Shown one piece after another: positions 43,296-52,292 of a stretch of 64,000 nt of DNA. The position numbers were made by a program, and so were the translations under genes. The stretch spans positions 16,752 to 80,751 of the forward strand of contig NZ_JAALFC010000011.1 in assembly GCF_011058155.1 (NCBI RefSeq), written 5' to 3'. Every line of letters begins with the position of its first letter. Position 1 is the first letter of the stretch. The notes under the pieces are model-generated. The model was not told the origin of the DNA. It saw only the letters and a program-made list of their open reading frames with translations, and did no database searches. Origin of the DNA: Litoribacterium kuwaitense (GTDB taxonomy: Bacteria; Bacillota; Bacilli; Bacillales; DSM-28697).

Positions 43296-44771
43296 TCAAG
43301 ATTGACTCACTACATGGTCTAATATTGCTTTCGGTTCCCTTCCTGTAATGAGCTTCACTCCGTCTGTATACCCTTCTTCGCGTCCTGTTAATTCATTGAT
43401 GAGTAATTCTCTCCAATACCTTAACCGAGGCTCAGATTCACTATCATTCGCTAAATTTGCGGTTTCGCCTGAATCCTCTAACAGATGAAATAGTTGTTCT
43501 TCTCCAGTTTGCGAATACCATATATATTTCTCTTTTCCATTAGTCAAGTAGTGATGAGAGTCTCGTCCATATGCATGCTCGCCGTGAATATAATCCCGCC
43601 ATTCTATTTCTTCATTTGAGCACAACGGCAGTACACTCTGACCATCTACACAATCAGGAATATCCACTTGAGCAGCATCGAGTAACGTTGGCATAATATC
43701 TCTGAGCTCAACGACATCTTCGACCGCTTTATTTTTCGCAATATTTAATACATTACCAGGGTCTGAGAGAATAAAAGGTACCTTTGCACTTCCTTCATAT
43801 GGCAGTGCTTTTCTAAATTTATTGTGATCTCCAAGCATTTCTCCATGGTCGGAAACAAATAAAAAGACCGTATTATGTAAAACGCCATGCTCTTGCATTG
43901 AATTTAAAAACCTTCCGATCTGATAATCAATGTGTGTAATGAGCGCATAATATGCGGCTTGCGCTCGCTGTAAACGATGCTTAGGCACAATGCCTTTTAA
44001 AGTTACAGGGTCTAACCCAGCCCGGGTGGGATCTTCTGTTTCAGCCCAATCGCCAACGACTGGTTCTGGTAAATCGAGATCCTTATACATATCAAAAAAA
44101 GCTTGTGGGGGATCAAACGGCGGGTGTGGTCGAACAAAGGACATTTTCAAGAAAAATGGTTTCCTCGGATCACGCCGTCTTAAAAAATCGATCGACTCTG
44201 ACACGACCCAATTTGTCGGATGAAGTGCGTCTGGGAGATGCCAAGGACGCGCTACGGTTGACGAGTTACAATCAAGTCCAAGGTCATTCAAATCGGCCTG
44301 CGCTCCAGCTTGTTGTTTTAACCATGGTAAATAATCGTCTCCACTGTAATTGAATGAATCAATTTCAGAATTACTTTGCTTGAAACGACTATAATGTAAA
44401 TACCCATCATGAAGAACAACATTATGGAAGCCACAAAGGTTTCTTGCTGGATACACGTGCATCTTTCCAACAGCTTGCGTATGATAGCCTGCCTGTGCTA
44501 ATTCACCTGGAAGCGTGTGTTCATAATCCCAAGAAACTTTATCTACATATCCGACTCGCCCATTCGCAGTCTGAGACATCCCTGTGAGAACGGCTGCTCT
44601 TGCAGGAACACAAGTAGGCGTTGCAGAATAGGCGTTTTTAAATAGGACACCTTGCCTTGCCAGTTGGTCTAAGTTTGGCGTATCCACTACTGGATGGTCT
44701 AATATGCTTAAACAATCGGCTCGCATTTGGTCAACCATCATTAATACGACATTAGGTTTCATGCATTGCAA
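43296..44771 (-). CDS. Sulfatase (arylsulfatase family), tandem copy A
   Basis: The 491-residue protein has the sulfatase signature CVPARAAVLTG, whose Cys is converted to formylglycine, and metal ligands in VVLMMVDQMRADC, HPPFDPP and FLFVSDHGEMLGDH. No signal peptide is seen, so it is cytoplasmic or needs imported substrate. It is about 90 per cent identical by eye to copy B at 45035-46510. AAAGG lies eight bases before the ATG. Substrate is unknown; a sulfated sugar would fit the nearby sugar transporter, ROK kinase and SGNH esterase. No formylglycine-generating enzyme is in the window. Confidence 0.93.
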   Translation of the reverse strand: MQCMKPNVVLMMVDQMRADCLSILDHPVVDTPNLDQLARQGVLFKNAYSATPTCVPARAAVLTGMSQTANGRVGYVDKVSWDYEHTLPGELAQAGYHTQAVGKMHVYPARNLCGFHNVVLHDGYLHYSRFKQSNSEIDSFNYSGDDYLPWLKQQAGAQADLNDLGLDCNSSTVARPWHLPDALHPTNWVVSESIDFLRRRDPRKPFFLKMSFVRPHPPFDPPQAFFDMYKDLDLPEPVVGDWAETEDPTRAGLDPVTLKGIVPKHRLQRAQAAYYALITHIDYQIGRFLNSMQEHGVLHNTVFLFVSDHGEMLGDHNKFRKALPYEGSAKVPFILSDPGNVLNIAKNKAVEDVVELRDIMPTLLDAAQVDIPDCVDGQSVLPLCSNEEIEWRDYIHGEHAYGRDSHHYLTNGKEKYIWYSQTGEEQLFHLLEDSGETANLANDSESEPRLRYWRELLINELTGREEGYTDGVKLITGREPKAILDHVVSQS

Positions 44772-45034
44772 CGACCTTTCTATTTATAGTCAATACGAGA
44801 ACAAAATGGCATCCTCGGATTTTATTGAATATTAACATAATATCTGTTGGAATGACAACGTTTGCAGTTGCTTTACACGCCTTTATGTTTTCAACTACCA
44901 TCAATGACCGCTTTACAATGTAATTGACCTTATTTGGTAAATTTATAAACACAAGCAGTCTCAAAGTGATGATGGATTTAGATCATCATTGTTTAAATCG
45001 CTTGCAGTTTAGTGTAAAACCTACGACAGGTTAT
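43296..45034 (-). repeat. Tandem duplication unit A (1739 bp)
   Basis: Gene plus upstream region repeat at 45035 onward with exact 1739-base spacing between matching starts and stops. The non-coding parts (44772-45034 and 46511 to about 46660) also match, but more loosely than the genes. Confidence 0.85.
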
Positions 45035-46510
45035 TCAAGATTGACTCATTAAATGGCTTAATATTGCTTTCGGTTCCCTTCCTTTAATGAGTGAAACTCC
45101 GTCTGTATACCCTTCTTCGCGACCTTTTAATTCATTAATGAGTAATTCTCTCCAATACTTTAATCGATTCTTATATTCGATATTACCTGCTAAATTTACG
45201 GTTTCACCTGAATCCTCTATCAAATTAAATAGTTGTTCTTCTCCAGTTTGTGAATACCAAATATATTTCTCTTTTCCATTGGTTAAGTAGTGATGCGACT
45301 CTATTCCACGTGGATGTTCCCCGTGAATATAATCACGCCATTTCATTTTCTCATTTGCGCACAAAGGCAGTACACTCTGACCATCTACACAATTGGGAAT
45401 CTCTACCTGCGCCGCATCGAGTAACGTTGGCATAACATCTCTTAACTCAACGACATCTTCGACCGTTCGATTTTTCTCAACATTTAATATATTTCCAGGA
45501 TCTGAGAGAATAAACGGCACTTTTGCACTTCCCTCATAAGGAAGAGCTTTACTAAATTGATTGTGATCTCCTAGCATTTCTCCATGATCTGAAACGAATA
45601 AAAAGACTGTATTTTTTAAAACCCCATGCTCTTGCATTGAATTTAAAAATCTTCCTATCTGATAATCGATGTGTGTAATAAGCGCATAATAAGCGGCTTG
45701 AGCACGCTTTAAACGATTTTTTGGGACAATTCCTTTTAATACAACAGGACCAAACCCATGACGTTCGTCGTCTTCTGTCTCAGCCCAATCACCAATGACT
45801 GGTTCTGGTAAGTCTACATCCTTATACATATCAAAAAAGGCTTGTGGAGGGTCAAACGGCGGGTGCGGTCGTACAAAGGACATTTTCAAGAAAAATGGTT
45901 TCCTCGGATCACGCCTTCTTAAAAAATCGATTGACTCTGACACGACCCAATTTGTCGGATGAAGTGCGTCTGGGAGATGCCAAGGACGTGTCACGGTTGA
46001 CGAATTGCAATCAAGTCCAAGGTCGTTCAAGTCCGCTTTTGCTCCAGCTTGTTGTTTCAACCATGGTAAATAATCGTCTCCACTGTAATTGAATGAATCA
46101 GCTTCTAAAATATTATGCTTAAAACGACTATAATGCATATACCCATCATGAAGAACAACATTATGAAAGCCACAAAGGTTTCTAGTCGGATACACGTGCA
46201 TCTTTCCAACAGCCTGTGTGTGATATCCTGCTTTTGCTAATTCACCTGGAAGCGTGTGTTCATAATCCCAAGGAACTTTGTCTACATATCCGACTCGCCC
46301 ATTTGAAGTCTGAGCCATCCCTGTGAGAACAGCTGCTCTTGCAGGAACACAAGTAGGCGTTGCAGAAAAGGCGTTTTTAAATAGGACACCTTGCCTTGCC
46401 AGTTGATCTAAGTTCGGTGTATCCACTACTGGATGATCTAATATGCTTAAACAATCGGCTCGCATTTGGTCAACCATAATTAATACGACATTAGGTTTCA
46501 TGTATTGCAA
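45035..46510 (-). CDS. Sulfatase (arylsulfatase family), tandem copy B
   Basis: The 491-residue paralogue of copy A has the same length and no gaps. The active-site CVPARAAVLTG and metal motifs (VVLIMVDQMRADC, SDHGEMLGDH) are intact. Differences cluster in a few surface-like stretches, for example HNILEADSF for QSNSEIDSF, and DDERHGFGPVVL for DPTRAGLDPVTL, which may alter substrate choice. Copy B is upstream in transcription; 263 bases separate the copies, with no obvious terminator, so read-through is possible. Confidence 0.93.
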   Translation of the reverse strand: MQYMKPNVVLIMVDQMRADCLSILDHPVVDTPNLDQLARQGVLFKNAFSATPTCVPARAAVLTGMAQTSNGRVGYVDKVPWDYEHTLPGELAKAGYHTQAVGKMHVYPTRNLCGFHNVVLHDGYMHYSRFKHNILEADSFNYSGDDYLPWLKQQAGAKADLNDLGLDCNSSTVTRPWHLPDALHPTNWVVSESIDFLRRRDPRKPFFLKMSFVRPHPPFDPPQAFFDMYKDVDLPEPVIGDWAETEDDERHGFGPVVLKGIVPKNRLKRAQAAYYALITHIDYQIGRFLNSMQEHGVLKNTVFLFVSDHGEMLGDHNQFSKALPYEGSAKVPFILSDPGNILNVEKNRTVEDVVELRDVMPTLLDAAQVEIPNCVDGQSVLPLCANEKMKWRDYIHGEHPRGIESHHYLTNGKEKYIWYSQTGEEQLFNLIEDSGETVNLAGNIEYKNRLKYWRELLINELKGREEGYTDGVSLIKGREPKAILSHLMSQS

Positions 46511-46770
46511 CGACCTTTCTATTCATAGTAAATTCGAAAAAAACTCTGATTTTATTGAATATGAACTTATTATGTCTTTAGATAACAACATTTCCAACTT
46601 GTTCACACCCCGCAAATTTATGATGGGTTCAGATCATAGCGTTGATTTGCCCATGCTCCTTCTGGAAGTGGTAAAGAATTACTTCTCAACAACGGATCAT
46701 CGGTATGCTCCATCCATTGTTACGGGCTAATTTTCAGCGATGATTATACAAAGCTTAATCCTATTGAACA
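45035..46770 (-). repeat. Tandem duplication unit B
   Basis: Second unit of the sulfatase duplication; the upstream 46511-46660 part is a diverged copy of 44772-44920 (TTGCAACGACCTTTCTATT and GATTTTATTGAATAT are shared). The right border is not sharp. Between 46661 and 46843 I see no gene. Confidence 0.75.
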
Positions 46771-46843
46771 AGCAACCTTTCTTGCATTTGCTTATCTTGT
46801 ACTTCACTTATACACATAATGAAAATGTACTTTCTCCTTCACC

Positions 46844-47266
46844 TCACTCTTTCTTAAAGAGCAGCTCATCATCCTGCTCATACCCTGCTTTTTCATAAGT
46901 GCTGATGGCTGCCGCATTGTCCCTACCCGTAAGGAGCTTAATCTCTGAGACACCTTGTGACTTTAAATCATCTTCCAAAAATGCCAATAACCTTGTTGCT
47001 ATCCCTTGCTGGTGGGCAGATGGCTCAACGTACATTTCTGTGATTTCTGCCTGACGTTCTTCGTAACAAAAGGAACGAAAGGTTTGGGCGCAGGCAAATC
47101 CGACGATATGTCCATCCTTTTCTGCAATCGTAATCCTTTCGCTGCTCGCTCGCATGCAGGCCACAATATCTGCTTCAAGCCTACGCTCACCGCCATTAAA
47201 CATTTAATTTAGTCTTGCTAGCTCAAAGGCATCTTTTTCTGTTGCCAGTCTTATCATTACATCCAT
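46844..47266 (-). pseudogene. GNAT acetyltransferase with an early nonsense codon
   Basis: From ATG 47266, behind GGGAGG, the frame reads MDVMIRLATEKDAFELARLN, then TAA (47204-47206), then continues in the same frame MFNGGERRLEADIVACM.. with the acetyl-CoA motif VEPSAHQQGIATRLLAFLE and ISTYEKAGYE. The pieces make one normal GNAT of about 140 residues, and GAA (Glu) would be expected at the TAA. As written, only a 119-residue product from ATG 47203, lacking a ribosome-binding site and the first strand/helix, could be made. Confidence 0.8.
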
Positions 47267-47318
47267 GGAAAACCTCCCTCAAGAAAAACATTCTAAAAGC
47301 CTAAGAATGTCTAACGAT

Positions 47319-47699
47319 TTACGATGAATTGCTCACATTAGTCACTTCATGCAACGACAGCGGCGTGATCGTACCTTGATGAAAATATAGTTGCCATCGA
47401 CCATCGATCAACTTCCAGATGGAGCTGCGAAGCGTATTGCGATGTCTCGTGTGATCAATCAAAAAATAAGTAGCTAAAACGACCTCTGATGATAATGGAG
47501 AGATGTCATAATGATGGATCGTCATGTCATTTAAGTTCACCCCAAAATCAAGGCACTGTTTTTTATCAACGAGATGACCTGAACTGCCGATTTCAAAAAA
47601 ATCTTCCGCAAGAATGTGAGCTAATTTCTCACGGTTTTGACGAGCTTCTAGGCCTATGTGCTGCTCTTCCAGTTCTCGTAATTGTTTCTGTAAATCCAT
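47319..47699 (-). CDS. NTF2-like / DUF4440 family protein
   Basis: The 126-residue protein (MDLQKQLRELEEQHIGLE..) has the SnoaL/DUF4440 pattern: an N-terminal helix, LAEDFFEIGSSGHLVDKKQCL, and the strands VVLATYFLIDHT.., SSIWKLIDGRWQLYFHQGT. Such folds serve as small enzymes or binding proteins; the ligand is unknown. The ATG at 47699 follows AAAAGGAGGAG; the frame from 47744 is untypical. Confidence 0.82.
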   Translation of the reverse strand: MDLQKQLRELEEQHIGLEARQNREKLAHILAEDFFEIGSSGHLVDKKQCLDFGVNLNDMTIHHYDISPLSSEVVLATYFLIDHTRHRNTLRSSIWKLIDGRWQLYFHQGTITPLSLHEVTNVSNSS

Positions 47700-47819
47700 G
47701 ATCGCTCCTCCTTTTTTCACCAACTTGATCGGTCTCTCATTCATCTTTTTTCTGTTTCGTAACTGGGGGCTGTTTGTTTCACGTCGAAGAGCATGAGAAG
47801 CCGTGATCCGCTGTTTTCT

Positions 47820-48671
47820 TTACTTCACTAGCTCATGTTCTTTGCGATAACCGAACAACCTAGCGCCTAAAGCGACGATACGTTTAGGGTCTTTCGGTGC
47901 GACAATGCTGCAATCTTGATAGATCGCAGGGTACGTATGTTCTTTCGCTACGTTTTGAGCGACTGCCATATAGTTTTTGAAAGTCGCCGTACTGCCACCA
48001 ACGATGATGTACTCGGGATTAAATGTGTGCATCATATCAACGAGGGCTAAGCCGAAATACATCCCTGCCCGGTTGACGACATTGACCGCGAATTCCTCAT
48101 CGTTATCCAACGCTTGCAGTAAAGTTGCTATATCGCAATTGGCTTGCTTTAAAATACCATTCCCTCCAGAAAGATAGTTAAGGGTTTTCAGTTCCCCATT
48201 TAGCGGATAGACATTTGAGCCTAACTCACCAGCCCAGCCGTGTTTACCCATAATATGCAGCCCTTGTTCCCTCGCACTCATCGCAAAACCCGAGCCCGCC
48301 ATAACCAAAACAATGCTTTCATCATTCGCATATTGCTCACTCTCACAAATCATAGCGGCCCTGACGTCGTTCACAAAATAACAATGACAATCTCCACGCT
48401 GAAAAAGCTCCGTCGTCATGCCTTCAAGATTGCGTAAATGGCTGCTCACAAGCGTGTCTCCATCTACTAAGCCGACGACGCCCATCCCGATGCCTTCCGG
48501 TGTGAATGGTAAATCGTCAATAAAAGTATTCACTTGCTCGACAAGATATTCTTTCGTGACCCTCATTCCCGTAGGCACTGTTTTGTCAATATACTCACCG
48601 TCAAACTCCGCTGTCATTAACATTTTCGTTGACCCTTGATCGACGCCAATCCATCGGTTTAAATGACTCAT
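47820..48671 (-). CDS. ROK family sugar kinase-like protein
   Basis: The 283-residue protein has the ROK phosphate loop IGVDQGSTKMLM, VNDVRAAM, VLVMAGSGFAMS, the ROK motif GWAGELGSNVYP and a C-terminal PEYIIVGGSTATF. It has no DNA-binding domain and lacks the CxCGxxGC zinc motif found in many ROK kinases, so its sugar specificity is open. AAGGAAGC precedes the ATG at 48671. It may phosphorylate a sugar imported by the ABC system at 50-54 kb (inference from proximity). Confidence 0.85.
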   Translation of the reverse strand: MSHLNRWIGVDQGSTKMLMTAEFDGEYIDKTVPTGMRVTKEYLVEQVNTFIDDLPFTPEGIGMGVVGLVDGDTLVSSHLRNLEGMTTELFQRGDCHCYFVNDVRAAMICESEQYANDESIVLVMAGSGFAMSAREQGLHIMGKHGWAGELGSNVYPLNGELKTLNYLSGGNGILKQANCDIATLLQALDNDEEFAVNVVNRAGMYFGLALVDMMHTFNPEYIIVGGSTATFKNYMAVAQNVAKEHTYPAIYQDCSIVAPKDPKRIVALGARLFGYRKEHELVK

Positions 48672-48720
48672 CGTTTCGCTTCCTTTCTTCATCTATGATT
48701 TGGTCAGGCATTGTGATTTA

Positions 48721-49178
48721 TCATCGTTTATAAACAACTTCACGATAAGGTACAAAATCAGCTTCTAATAAAACGTTTTTGCCATGTCGTTGTCTGTCCA
48801 ATCATCCAACGCAATCCGTGTGATTCCTTGATCTCTTGCCAGTTCGGAAATAACGCATAGCAAACGCTCCGCATATCCCTTATTTCTTTCAGAAGGAAGA
48901 ATGCCGATCTGATGGACAAAAACCGAGCGATATCCCTTCCTAAACGCATTCGTTGCAACGTCTCTAAACTCTATCCAACCGTAACCACAGGCTTCTTCCT
49001 CGTCCTCTATGAGCAAAAACACAACCTTTTCATTCTCCATTTGTTTTCTAAACGCTTCTTTTATCTTAATGAAGTCATAATCATTAAAATAATCCGGATA
49101 TAAAGCGCGGTGCAATTTCTGGACTGACTTGTTTAGATGGACGATGAGTTCAAAGTCTCTTGTCTTGCTTAATTTCAT
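48721..49178 (-). pseudogene. GNAT family acetyltransferase, apparent 1-base deletion near the 3' end
   Basis: Starts MKLSKTRDFELIVHLNKSV; the acetyl-CoA motif region is QIGILPSERNKGYAERLL, followed by DDWTDNDMAKTFY. The frame then meets TAG (48765-48767). The next frame continues the expected GNAT tail LEADFVPYREVVYKR to a TGA at 48721. One A/T pair missing at 48767-48768 explains this. Frame is open to 49241, but a promoter with TATAAT (49207-49212) lies inside that extension, so the start at 49178 is preferred. Confidence 0.8.
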
Positions 49179-49206
49179 AACGACCTGCCCGTCGTGCTTT
49201 TTCACG

Positions 49207-49237
49207 ATTATAACGCTTTTTCGGCTCATTGTTTCAA
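49207..49237 (-). promoter_or_regulatory. Possible promoter of the GNAT gene
   Basis: On the minus strand TTGAAA (49232-49237), 19 bases and a perfect TATAAT (49207-49212). The spacer is long but the -10 is ideal. Confidence 0.45.
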
Positions 49238-49294
49238 ACATTTCAAATTTTCATTTTAAAAAGATCGTTTCTATCAAGTATATACATTATAGAA

Positions 49295-49336
49295 AAGAAC
49301 ATCCATCCTGCACACACTGCACAGGTGGATGTTCTT
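49295..49336 (-). terminator. Terminator of the sugar ABC - SGNH operon
   Basis: AAGAACATCCA.CCTG and CAGG.TGGATGTTCTT pair over 15 bp (49295-49336); on the minus strand the stem ends in TTCTTTTCT, 20 bases after the SGNH gene. Confidence 0.85.
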
Positions 49337-49355
49337 GACGATCAATGCGCTTGAT

Positions 49356-50402
49356 TCACGTCGGTAACTTCAACTCGCCGAGCTGAATACACCTTCGTAA
49401 AGCACCTTCAATCTCATCAGCCATCCTCATAAAGCCATAGTCATTCGGATGGACGCCGTCGACGGTGCATTCGTGCCAATGCTCGCCGAGGATCGTCGAG
49501 CCATCGAGGAAGGCAATGTGTCGATCTCCTTCTGCTTGCAAATAAGCGACCGTCTTCTCGGCGTAGTTCCGACGTTTTAAAAAGTCTTCGTGCTGTTCAG
49601 CCGTGAATTCATTGGCGTACCGGATGCGTGAGATGACGAGAATCGGGATCTGAGGATGGATTTCTCTGTAAAGCTTAATGAAAGGATAGAGCGTCTTTTT
49701 ATATCTTTCTGCATCAACGTTGGCTTCGTAGTCAATGACGAGACAACCGGGTCTTTCGATGCCCCTAATCACTAAAGCGACTTCCTTTTCCCCTTTTCCA
49801 CTGCCGGAAAAGCCGAGGTTGATCATCTCTAAAGGAATACGTCTGCTTAATAAGTTCGTATACGACATCCCCGGACGACTCGCACAGCCGCCTTGTGTGA
49901 TCGATGTGCCATAAAACAACACCCGCTTGTCAGAGTGATAGGGGGTTGGCTCGGTGACTTCAGCACCTTCATCTAAACCAACCTTCACTTCTTCTACCCC
50001 TTGATACAACGGGAAGTTCAAGGTGACGTCAATCACTTCTTCTCTTCTTGCTTTTAAATCCACGAGTGTGCTCTCATAAAACGTATCATCAAGCGGGGGA
50101 CGGGCGGCTGCGACGAAGCGTTGGTTTCCCGGCGCGCCAATATACATGTCAAAGCCGCATTGCCCGACGGCGGTCATATGATCCATATCCGCTTTTCCTG
50201 AAAGCTGTACTTGAATTGCAACACGTTGGGCATCTGTTTGAAAGCGAATTTGTCCGCCGGACGTGCAATTCGCAAGTTGGTCGACACTGTCAGGCAGCTT
50301 TTCCGTAGGGTTCCGTGGAAATCGACGATAGATACCTTCCTCTGTAAGCCAGGCAAAGCCGCTCACTTGAAATGGGTCTTGCTTCGGATCAAACCATTGC
50401 AT
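49356..50402 (-). CDS. SGNH/GDSL-type esterase with N-terminal beta domain
   Basis: The 348-residue protein has an N-terminal jelly-roll-like SGNH_hydro_N domain (about 1-150) and a C-terminal SGNH hydrolase domain with block I FYGTSITQGG, block II LGFSGSGKGEKEVA, and block V VDGVHPNDYGF (Asp-His). There is no signal peptide, so it acts in the cytoplasm. Such enzymes deacetylate sugars. It is the last gene of the ABC operon (24 bases after the second permease), which suggests it trims imported acylated oligosaccharides. Confidence 0.9.
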   Translation of the reverse strand: MQWFDPKQDPFQVSGFAWLTEEGIYRRFPRNPTEKLPDSVDQLANCTSGGQIRFQTDAQRVAIQVQLSGKADMDHMTAVGQCGFDMYIGAPGNQRFVAAARPPLDDTFYESTLVDLKARREEVIDVTLNFPLYQGVEEVKVGLDEGAEVTEPTPYHSDKRVLFYGTSITQGGCASRPGMSYTNLLSRRIPLEMINLGFSGSGKGEKEVALVIRGIERPGCLVIDYEANVDAERYKKTLYPFIKLYREIHPQIPILVISRIRYANEFTAEQHEDFLKRRNYAEKTVAYLQAEGDRHIAFLDGSTILGEHWHECTVDGVHPNDYGFMRMADEIEGALRRCIQLGELKLPT

Positions 50403-50426
50403 CCATTTTCCTCCTCAGACGTTTCC

Positions 50427-51263
50427 TTACCCTTTCACCGCACCTAGTGTCGCACCGCGTAAGATCCATTTTTGGAAGAAAATAAAGACGACGAGGGATG
50501 GGATCATCGCGATAATAATACCGGCAAATAGTGTGACCCAGTCAGCCGAATACTCCATCAGCTTGTTCGCCTGATACATTTGCACACCAATCGTATATTT
50601 GTCTGGGTCACTTAAATAGATAAACGGCGAAAGGAAAGAGTTATAAAAATCGATAAACTTAAAGATCGCTACTGTGACAATTCCGGGGGTCGACAACGGC
50701 ACGATGATCCGCCAAAACACTTGCCAGATCGATGCTCCGTCGAGAAACGCACTTTCCTCCACTTCTTTCGGGATCGACTTCATAAACCCTCCTAAAATCA
50801 TCAAATAAAACACCGACTCGCCAAGGCTTGAAAGCAAAATCAGACCAGACAAGCTGTTCGTTAAGCCAAGGTCGCGCATGACGACATATTGCGGAACGAG
50901 GGCGTTAATGCCGGGCAAAAACAAAGACATCATAATGAGCCCCCAAATCAATTGTCTTCCTCTAAATTCGATTCTTGTCAAAGCGTATGCATTTAATGTC
51001 GTAAAAAACAGCCCAAGAACCATACTGCCGCCGACATAATACAGCGTATTTAAGAGTGCGTGGCCAAAATTGTATTCATTCCACGCGCGGGCGTAGTTGC
51101 TGAATTGTAATGATTCTGGCAATGCCCATATATCGGCAAAAAACTCCGGGTTGGTTTTCAACGATTCATACAACACCCACGTCAACGGGAAGATGATCGT
51201 CACTCCCCAAACGTAAAGGATTGTCCGAAAAAAAGCGTCACTGATGCCTCTCGTTTCCTTCAC
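50427..51263 (-). CDS. Sugar ABC transporter permease (MalG-like)
   Basis: The 278-residue protein has six membrane helices and the EAA loop (EVEESAFLDGASIWQVFWRI..P), which contacts the ATPase. It belongs to the carbohydrate uptake CUT1 family. GTG at 51263 lies nine bases after AGGAGG; the TTG at 51272 is less well placed. No ATPase gene is in the operon, so a shared MsmX-type ATPase encoded elsewhere is likely. Confidence 0.93.
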   Translation of the reverse strand: MKETRGISDAFFRTILYVWGVTIIFPLTWVLYESLKTNPEFFADIWALPESLQFSNYARAWNEYNFGHALLNTLYYVGGSMVLGLFFTTLNAYALTRIEFRGRQLIWGLIMMSLFLPGINALVPQYVVMRDLGLTNSLSGLILLSSLGESVFYLMILGGFMKSIPKEVEESAFLDGASIWQVFWRIIVPLSTPGIVTVAIFKFIDFYNSFLSPFIYLSDPDKYTIGVQMYQANKLMEYSADWVTLFAGIIIAMIPSLVVFIFFQKWILRGATLGAVKG

Positions 51264-51277
51264 TGCGATCAACCTCC

Positions 51278-52225
51278 TTAATAGTCAATATTCCGTTTCT
51301 TCATGTATGTATCGACGATGATTTTAGCGGTAATCAAAATGACAAACAGCAGCATGCCAATCGCAGACGCATAACCGTAATTTCGGGTTTCTTCGCCAAA
51401 TGCTAGATTATACATATACAGTCCAATTACATCGGTCGATCCGGCTGGTCCGCCATTTGTTAAGATGAGCATCATGTCAAAGCCTTTGACGGTTAATAAA
51501 ATCAAAAATAAAATACTGACGCGTACGATCGGCATAATTGTCGGCAAGGTGATTTTAAATAATAAAGTCCAGTCACGAGCACCATCCATAATTGCCGCCT
51601 CATAATACGATTTTGGGATCGAATCCATCGCATTAACAAAAATAATGACGTACAGTCCGACGCTCCCCCAAACCCATGCCGGAACGACCGCCCATAACGC
51701 TGTCCTTTCGTCACCGAGCCAATAAAAGTTGCCGACGTCGAGGCCGATAAAGCGCCGCAGTTCATTTAACAGTCCGTAGTTACCGTCATAAATAAACTGC
51801 CAAAGAATTGCAATGACGACCGTAGACAGGATGTTCGGAAAGAAAAAGAGCAGCTTGAGCATTTTATTTTCTTTGTAGTTTTTATTCGACAGAAAATAAG
51901 CAAGGACGAGTGAAATCAAAATGACCGATACCGGGACGACCAACAGTAAAAATAAGTTGTGCGACAACGCACGCCAAACAAACTGGTCTTGAAACATCGA
52001 CACAAAGTTTTGAAGGCCGACAAACTCAGGCTCCGTCATCCCGTCCCAATTTAGTAAAGAGTAATAGACCGATAGAATATTCGGGTATAAGGTGAACAGC
52101 AAATAACCACCGAATGGCGGTCCGATTGCGAGCAGCAAAAACAGGTTGCGCTGCACTTTTGCTTTAGCCAATATGCCTCGTTTGACTGGCTTTTTGACGT
52201 TTTTCGTACGTGGATAAACAGCCAA
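51278..52225 (-). CDS. Sugar ABC transporter permease (MalF-like)
   Basis: The 315-residue protein has a basic N-terminus, six helices and the EAA loop YYEAAIMDGARDWTLLFKI. It pairs with the MalG-like permease (14-base gap). I choose the TTG at 52225, nine bases after AAAGGAG; TTG 52234 directly abuts the ribosome-binding site. Confidence 0.93.
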   Translation of the reverse strand: MAVYPRTKNVKKPVKRGILAKAKVQRNLFLLLAIGPPFGGYLLFTLYPNILSVYYSLLNWDGMTEPEFVGLQNFVSMFQDQFVWRALSHNLFLLLVVPVSVILISLVLAYFLSNKNYKENKMLKLLFFFPNILSTVVIAILWQFIYDGNYGLLNELRRFIGLDVGNFYWLGDERTALWAVVPAWVWGSVGLYVIIFVNAMDSIPKSYYEAAIMDGARDWTLLFKITLPTIMPIVRVSILFLILLTVKGFDMMLILTNGGPAGSTDVIGLYMYNLAFGEETRNYGYASAIGMLLFVILITAKIIVDTYMKKRNIDY

Positions 52226-52260
52226 TGCATTCAACTCCTTTACGGTAAGGAAATGGACGA

Positions 52261-52279
52261 AGGAGGGGGATTCCCTCCT
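52261..52279 (-). promoter_or_regulatory. Intercistronic hairpin after the binding-protein gene
   Basis: AGGAGGG and CCCTCCT (52261-52267, 52273-52279) form a 7 bp GC stem without T-run between the lipoprotein and permease genes. Such hairpins typically keep binding-protein mRNA more abundant than permease mRNA. Confidence 0.55.
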
Positions 52280-52292
52280 CGAATGGTGCGAT

